Origin: Paraburkholderia caffeinitolerans
GTDB taxonomy: Bacteria; Pseudomonadota; Gammaproteobacteria; Burkholderiales; Burkholderiaceae
Direction of reading: 5' to 3'
Assembly (NCBI RefSeq): GCF_902859945.1
Contig: NZ_CADIKL010000043.1
Coordinates: 1 to 64,000 of the forward strand
DNA: 64,000 nt
The translations under genes were made by a program, and so were the position numbers. Below are positions 60,725 to 64,000 of this stretch, piece after piece (the stretch's first letter is position 1; each line of letters begins with the position of its first letter). The notes under the pieces are model-generated. The model was not told the origin of the DNA and searched no databases. It saw only the letters and a program-made list of their open reading frames with translations.

Positions 60725-60762
60725 AACAAAAACGGGGCTCGGTGAGGAGCCCCGTTTTTGTT
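60725..60762 (-). terminator. Terminator/attenuator between rplT and pheS
   Basis: On the minus strand AACAAAAACGGGGCTC and GAGCCCCGTTTTTGTT pair around a short loop, followed by T-rich sequence. It lies just after rplT and ahead of pheS. No Phe-rich leader peptide is visible, so PheM-type attenuation is not supported; it is either a partial terminator or a processing stem. Confidence 0.85.
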
Positions 60763-60817
60763 GCAGCATCACCGAGACAACCGGACGCTGCTGCAACGAA
60801 CCTGCGCAATACCTTAC

Positions 60818-61177
60818 TTAGGCAGCGACGGCGGCCTTCACCTGCTTGACGATCGCAGCAAATGCAGCCTTGTCGAACACAGCCATGTCAGCCAGAACCT
60901 TGCGGTCGAGTTCGATCGAAGCCTTCTTCAGGCCGTTGATGAACACGCTGTAGGTCATGTCGTGCTGACGCACCGCAGCGTTGATACGCGTGATCCACAG
61001 TGCGCGGAACACACGCTTCTTGTTGCGGCGATCGCGGTAGGCGTACTGGCCTGCGCGCATGACCGCCTGCTTGGCGATGCGATAGACGTTATTGCGACGG
61101 CCGCGGTAACCCTTGGCCAGCTTGATGATCTTCTTGTGACGGGCCCGTGCGGTAACCCCACGTTTGACTCGAGGCAT
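60818..61177 (-). CDS. rplT: 50S ribosomal protein L20
   Basis: A 119-residue basic r-protein with the highly conserved start MPRVKRGVTARARHKKIIKL, then GYRGRRNNVYRIAKQAVMRAGQYAYRDRRNKKR, all diagnostic of L20. It binds 23S rRNA and is needed early in 50S assembly. In E. coli L20 represses its own operon by binding the rpmI leader; whether that holds here cannot be seen. It follows rpmI by 30 bp. Confidence 0.98.
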   Translation of the reverse strand: MPRVKRGVTARARHKKIIKLAKGYRGRRNNVYRIAKQAVMRAGQYAYRDRRNKKRVFRALWITRINAAVRQHDMTYSVFINGLKKASIELDRKVLADMAVFDKAAFAAIVKQVKAAVAA

Positions 61178-61207
61178 GAGTAGCTCCTATGAGTTGTCGG
61201 TTGAGGA

Positions 61208-61405
61208 TTACGCGAACGGCATCATTGCGCGAACGGACTTCACATCAGACTCGTGAACGGCCGTTGCACCACGCAGGTGACGCTTATTCTTGGTGGTCTT
61301 CTTGGTCAGAATGTGACGCTTGAAGGCTTGACCGCGCTTGACGGTACCACCCGGACGAACCACGAAGCGCTTTGCGGCGCTCTTCTTGGTCTTCATCTTG
61401 GGCAT
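61208..61405 (-). CDS. rpmI: 50S ribosomal protein L35
   Basis: A 65-residue basic protein with the L35 signature MPKMKTKKSAAKRF, HILTKKTTKNKRHLRG and a C-terminal VRAMMPFA. The start is placed at 61405 (MPKMK); an ATG four codons earlier would add MEFF, which is not conserved. It lies between infC and rplT. The leader between infC and rpmI is 291 bp, long enough to hold translational control structures, but no known motif was recognised. Confidence 0.97.
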   Translation of the reverse strand: MPKMKTKKSAAKRFVVRPGGTVKRGQAFKRHILTKKTTKNKRHLRGATAVHESDVKSVRAMMPFA

Positions 61406-61696
61406 GAAAAACTCCATTTATTTGATGGACATGGGTGTGCGGCTGGCTCCCACGCTCGCGCGCTTCGCCCTCAAACCGCCCTTCGAAACCCACTCCACTT
61501 GTTTTCGCAGCTGGCTGGCTCAAAAAACAAGCTTGCCGCCGCTTTCAGGAAAAACGCCCGTTTGCCGCACATTGACGTGCGGCGCGCGGGCGCCGTTCCG
61601 GAACCTGCTTCCCGTTTCCCCGTGCTAACCGCATAGAGAAACGTCTGACAAAAACTGCTGTGACCGCCGCGCATACAACAACGCGCGGCGCGCCAA

Positions 61697-62218
61697 TTAC
61701 TTCTTTTTCTTGGGCGAGAGCACCATGATCATCTGGCGCCCTTCCATCTTCGGCATCTGCTCGACCTGACCGACTTCTTCGAGGTCGGTGCGAAGGCGTT
61801 CGAGCATGCGCATGCCGATTTCCTGGTGAGCCATTTCGCGGCCCCGGAAACGCAACGTGATCTTCGTCTTGTCGCCGTCATCGAGGAAGCGAGTGAGATT
61901 ACGCAGCTTGACGTTGTAATCGCCGTCGTCGGTACCCGGACGGAATTTGACTTCCTTGACCTGGATGACCTTCTGCTTGAGCTTGGCCTCGTGCTGCTTC
62001 TTCGATTCCTGGTACTTGAACTTGCCGTAGTCCATCAGGCGGCACACGGGAGGCACCGCCTGCGGGGCAATTTCAACCAGATCGACGTCCTGCTGTTCCG
62101 ACATGCGGAACGCATCGGCCAGTTTTACGATGCCGAGCGGCTCGTTCTCGATTCCGACGAGACGCACCTCGGGTGCAGTGATTTCACCGTTGATGCGATG
62201 CGACTTATCCGTAGCGAT
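61697..62218 (-). CDS. infC: Translation initiation factor IF-3, ATC start
   Basis: 173 residues. The N-domain has SHRINGEITAPEVRLVG and LADAFRMSEQQDVDLVEI; the C-domain (KIQVKEVKFRPGTDDGD-type, then GREMAHQEIGMRMLERL) binds the 30S platform. The start codon is ATC at 62218: AGAGGAAACGTAAC precedes it and the sequence continues ATDKSHRING, the expected IF3 N-terminus. The first ATG/GTG alternative (GTG at 62167) would delete conserved residues. Unusual AUU/AUC/AUA starts are the basis of IF3 autoregulation, since IF3 itself rejects non-AUG starts. Confidence 0.95.
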   Translation of the reverse strand: MATDKSHRINGEITAPEVRLVGIENEPLGIVKLADAFRMSEQQDVDLVEIAPQAVPPVCRLMDYGKFKYQESKKQHEAKLKQKVIQVKEVKFRPGTDDGDYNVKLRNLTRFLDDGDKTKITLRFRGREMAHQEIGMRMLERLRTDLEEVGQVEQMPKMEGRQMIMVLSPKKKK

Positions 62219-62267
62219 GTTACGTTTCCTCTAAAAATTAAAAAAACGAGCCGCGCTGCCAGGTGGC

Positions 62268-64000
62268 TTACTTGAACGTCTTGACGTCTTGCGCCAGACG
62301 CTCAGCGAACGCGTCGACAGGCATGACACCCAGATCGACGCCGCCACGGGCACGCACGGCTACCGTTTGTGCTTCACGCTCTTTGTCGCCGACAACCAGC
62401 AGGTACGGGACCTTCTCAAGCGTGTGCTCGCGTATTTTATAGCTAATTTTCTCGTTGCGCAAATCGGCCTGCACTCTAACCCCTTGTTTTTGCAACGATT
62501 GGGCTAGATTTGTCGCGTATTCGGCCTGACTTTCGGCGATATTCATCACAACAGCCTGCACCGGAGCGAGCCAGGACGGCATCGCACCAGCGTGGTGCTC
62601 GATCAAAATCCCGAGGAAACGCTCCATCGAACCGAGGATTGCACGGTGCAGCATGATCGGGCGGCGGCGGCTGTTGTCCTCAGCCACGTACTCGGCGTCA
62701 AGGCGCTCCGGCAGCACCATGTCGAGCTGCAGCGTGCCGCACTGCCACGAGCGGCCGAGCGCGTCCTTGATGTGGTACTCGACCTTCGGGCCGTAGAACG
62801 CGCCTTCGCCCGGCAGTTCTTCCCATTGCAGGCCGCAAGCCGTCAGTGCGTCACGCAGGCCCTGCTCAGCGCGATCCCACGTCTCATCCGTCCCCGCGCG
62901 CGAATCCGGGCGCAGCGAGAGCTTGATGTCGATGTGATCGAACCCGAAATCCTTATAGACGCTCATCGCCAGCGTGTTGAAGGCGATCGACTCGCTGATG
63001 ATCTGGTCTTCCGTACAGAAGATGTGCGCGTCGTCCTGGACGAAGCCGCGCACGCGCATCAGACCATGGAGCGCACCCGACGCCTCATTGCGGTGGCACG
63101 AGCCGAATTCCGCATAGCGCAGCGGCAGGTCGCGGTACGAGCGCAGGCCGTGGTTGAACACCTGGACGTGGCCCGGGCAGTTCATCGGCTTGATGGCGTA
63201 GTCGCGCTTTTCCGACTCCGTCGTGAACATGTTTTCACGATAGTTCTGCCAGTGGCCCGACGCTTCCCAGAGCGAGCGGTCCATGATCATCGGCGTTTTG
63301 ATCTCGTCGTAGCCGGCATCGCGCAGGCGGCCGCGCATGTACTGCTCGACCTGCTGCCAGAGCGTCCAGCCCTTCGGGTGCCAGAACACCATGCCCGGCG
63401 ACTCGTCCTGCATGTGGAACAGGTCGAGCTGCTTGCCGAGCTTGCGGTGGTCGCGCTTCTCCGCCTCTTCGAGCATGTGCAGGTACTGATCCTGGTCTTC
63501 CTTCTTCGTCCAGGCCGTGCCGTAGATGCGCTGCAGCTGCTCGTTCTTCGCATCGCCACGCCAGTAGGCGCCCGCGACCTTCATGAGCTTGAACACCTTG
63601 AGCTTGCCCGTGGACGGCACGTGCGGGCCGCGGCACAAGTCCGTGAAGCCGCCGTGCGCGTAGAGCTTGATGTCCTCGGCGCCAGGAATCGATTCGATGA
63701 TCTCAGCCTTGTACTTCTCGCCGATGCTCTTGAAGTAATCGACCGCATCGCCGCGCGAAACGACACGGCGCGTAACCGGCTCGTCCTTCTTCGCGAGCTC
63801 CTGCATGCGCTTTTCGATCTTCTCCAGATCTTCGGGCGTGAAGGGACGGTTGTAGGCGAAGTCGTAGTAGAAGCCGTTGTCGATGACCGGCCCGATCGTG
63901 ACTTGCGCTTCCGGATAGAGCTCCTTCACCGCATATGCAAGCAAGTGCGCCGTCGAGTGACGGATGATGTCGAGGCCATCGGCGTCCTTCTCGGTGACGA
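62268..64000 (-). CDS. thrS: Threonine-tRNA ligase, partial (N-terminus beyond window)
   Basis: The visible part is the class II catalytic core plus anticodon-binding domain. It contains the editing-domain motif HSTAHLLAYAVKELYPEAQV with its metal-binding His, the catalytic zinc site MNCPGHVQVF (Cys), YAEFGSCHRNEASGALHGL-type motif 2, and a C-terminal LLVVGDKEREAQTVAVRARGG. About 60 residues (TGS domain) are missing off the right edge. It precedes infC, the standard thrS-infC-rpmI-rplT order, so it is probably the first gene of the operon. Confidence 0.97.
   Translation of the reverse strand, partial: VTEKDADGLDIIRHSTAHLLAYAVKELYPEAQVTIGPVIDNGFYYDFAYNRPFTPEDLEKIEKRMQELAKKDEPVTRRVVSRGDAVDYFKSIGEKYKAEIIESIPGAEDIKLYAHGGFTDLCRGPHVPSTGKLKVFKLMKVAGAYWRGDAKNEQLQRIYGTAWTKKEDQDQYLHMLEEAEKRDHRKLGKQLDLFHMQDESPGMVFWHPKGWTLWQQVEQYMRGRLRDAGYDEIKTPMIMDRSLWEASGHWQNYRENMFTTESEKRDYAIKPMNCPGHVQVFNHGLRSYRDLPLRYAEFGSCHRNEASGALHGLMRVRGFVQDDAHIFCTEDQIISESIAFNTLAMSVYKDFGFDHIDIKLSLRPDSRAGTDETWDRAEQGLRDALTACGLQWEELPGEGAFYGPKVEYHIKDALGRSWQCGTLQLDMVLPERLDAEYVAEDNSRRRPIMLHRAILGSMERFLGILIEHHAGAMPSWLAPVQAVVMNIAESQAEYATNLAQSLQKQGVRVQADLRNEKISYKIREHTLEKVPYLLVVGDKEREAQTVAVRARGGVDLGVMPVDAFAERLAQDVKTFK

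Noticed and set aside
60554..60817. PheM-type leader peptide controlling pheST
   Set aside because: No short Phe-rich frame was found in the leader; only a terminator-like hairpin is visible.

Overview
This window looks like a chromosomal segment of a Burkholderiaceae bacterium of the Paraburkholderia/Caballeronia/Burkholderia type. The pointers are high GC with strong G/C third-position bias, the glnA-ntrB-ntrC order, a DUF2844/DUF3443 secreted pair, an L-lactate permease, a TPP-riboswitch thiC, and the thrS-infC-rpmI-rplT-pheS-pheT-ihfA-merR-tRNA-Pro run. The genus is an inference; no rRNA is present.

Layout. 1-2.0 kb is an accessory, lower-GC segment next to the 3' end of an initiator tRNA-fMet gene. 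It holds an IS3-family end, a truncated gene and two unrecognised proteins. 2.2-6.5 kb carries PadR/nitronate monooxygenase around a 34-bp palindrome, a divergent DsbA-like isomerase/SDR pair, and exonuclease III. 6.5-13.6 kb has an S9 peptidase and the nitrogen-control cluster ntrC-ntrB-glnA with a sigma-54 promoter and two NtrC-like sites. 13.6-25 kb holds a rhodanese, a CinA-like protein, EI24, a sterol-desaturase-like enzyme, a beta-propeller protein, a very long HrpA helicase, argA and yggX. hrpA and argA diverge from a 23-bp gap containing a palindromic -10 element. 25-31 kb holds an MHS transporter, a phosphodiesterase, a cupin plus flavoprotein pair and a GST. 31-32.6 kb is an accessory patch of small secreted or membrane ORFs, flanked by the most striking object in the window: a tRNA-Leu(UAA) gene split in its anticodon by a 284-nt group I intron (32,780-33,063).

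33-43.6 kb holds an MFS pump, entericidin, an EamA transporter, rnk, TPP riboswitch-thiC, two small lipoproteins, lctP and bamC. 44-50.8 kb carries the DUF2844/DUF3443 pair and a two-gene DNA-repair unit: a VRR-NUC nuclease overlapping a RecB-like-nuclease/XPD-like helicase fusion, with a perfect LexA box at the start codon. 50.8-55.8 kb holds galM, a 3-hydroxyacyl-CoA dehydrogenase, a PagL-like lipid A deacylase, another EamA transporter and a small secreted protein. 55.8-64 kb is the conserved translation cluster, read leftward; thrS runs off the right edge.

How genes work together: NtrB/NtrC control glnA for nitrogen assimilation. LexA probably controls the nuclease-helicase pair. Thiamine pyrophosphate controls thiC. 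PheST, ThrS, IF3, L20 and L35 form a translation operon with IHF-alpha and a MerR regulator.
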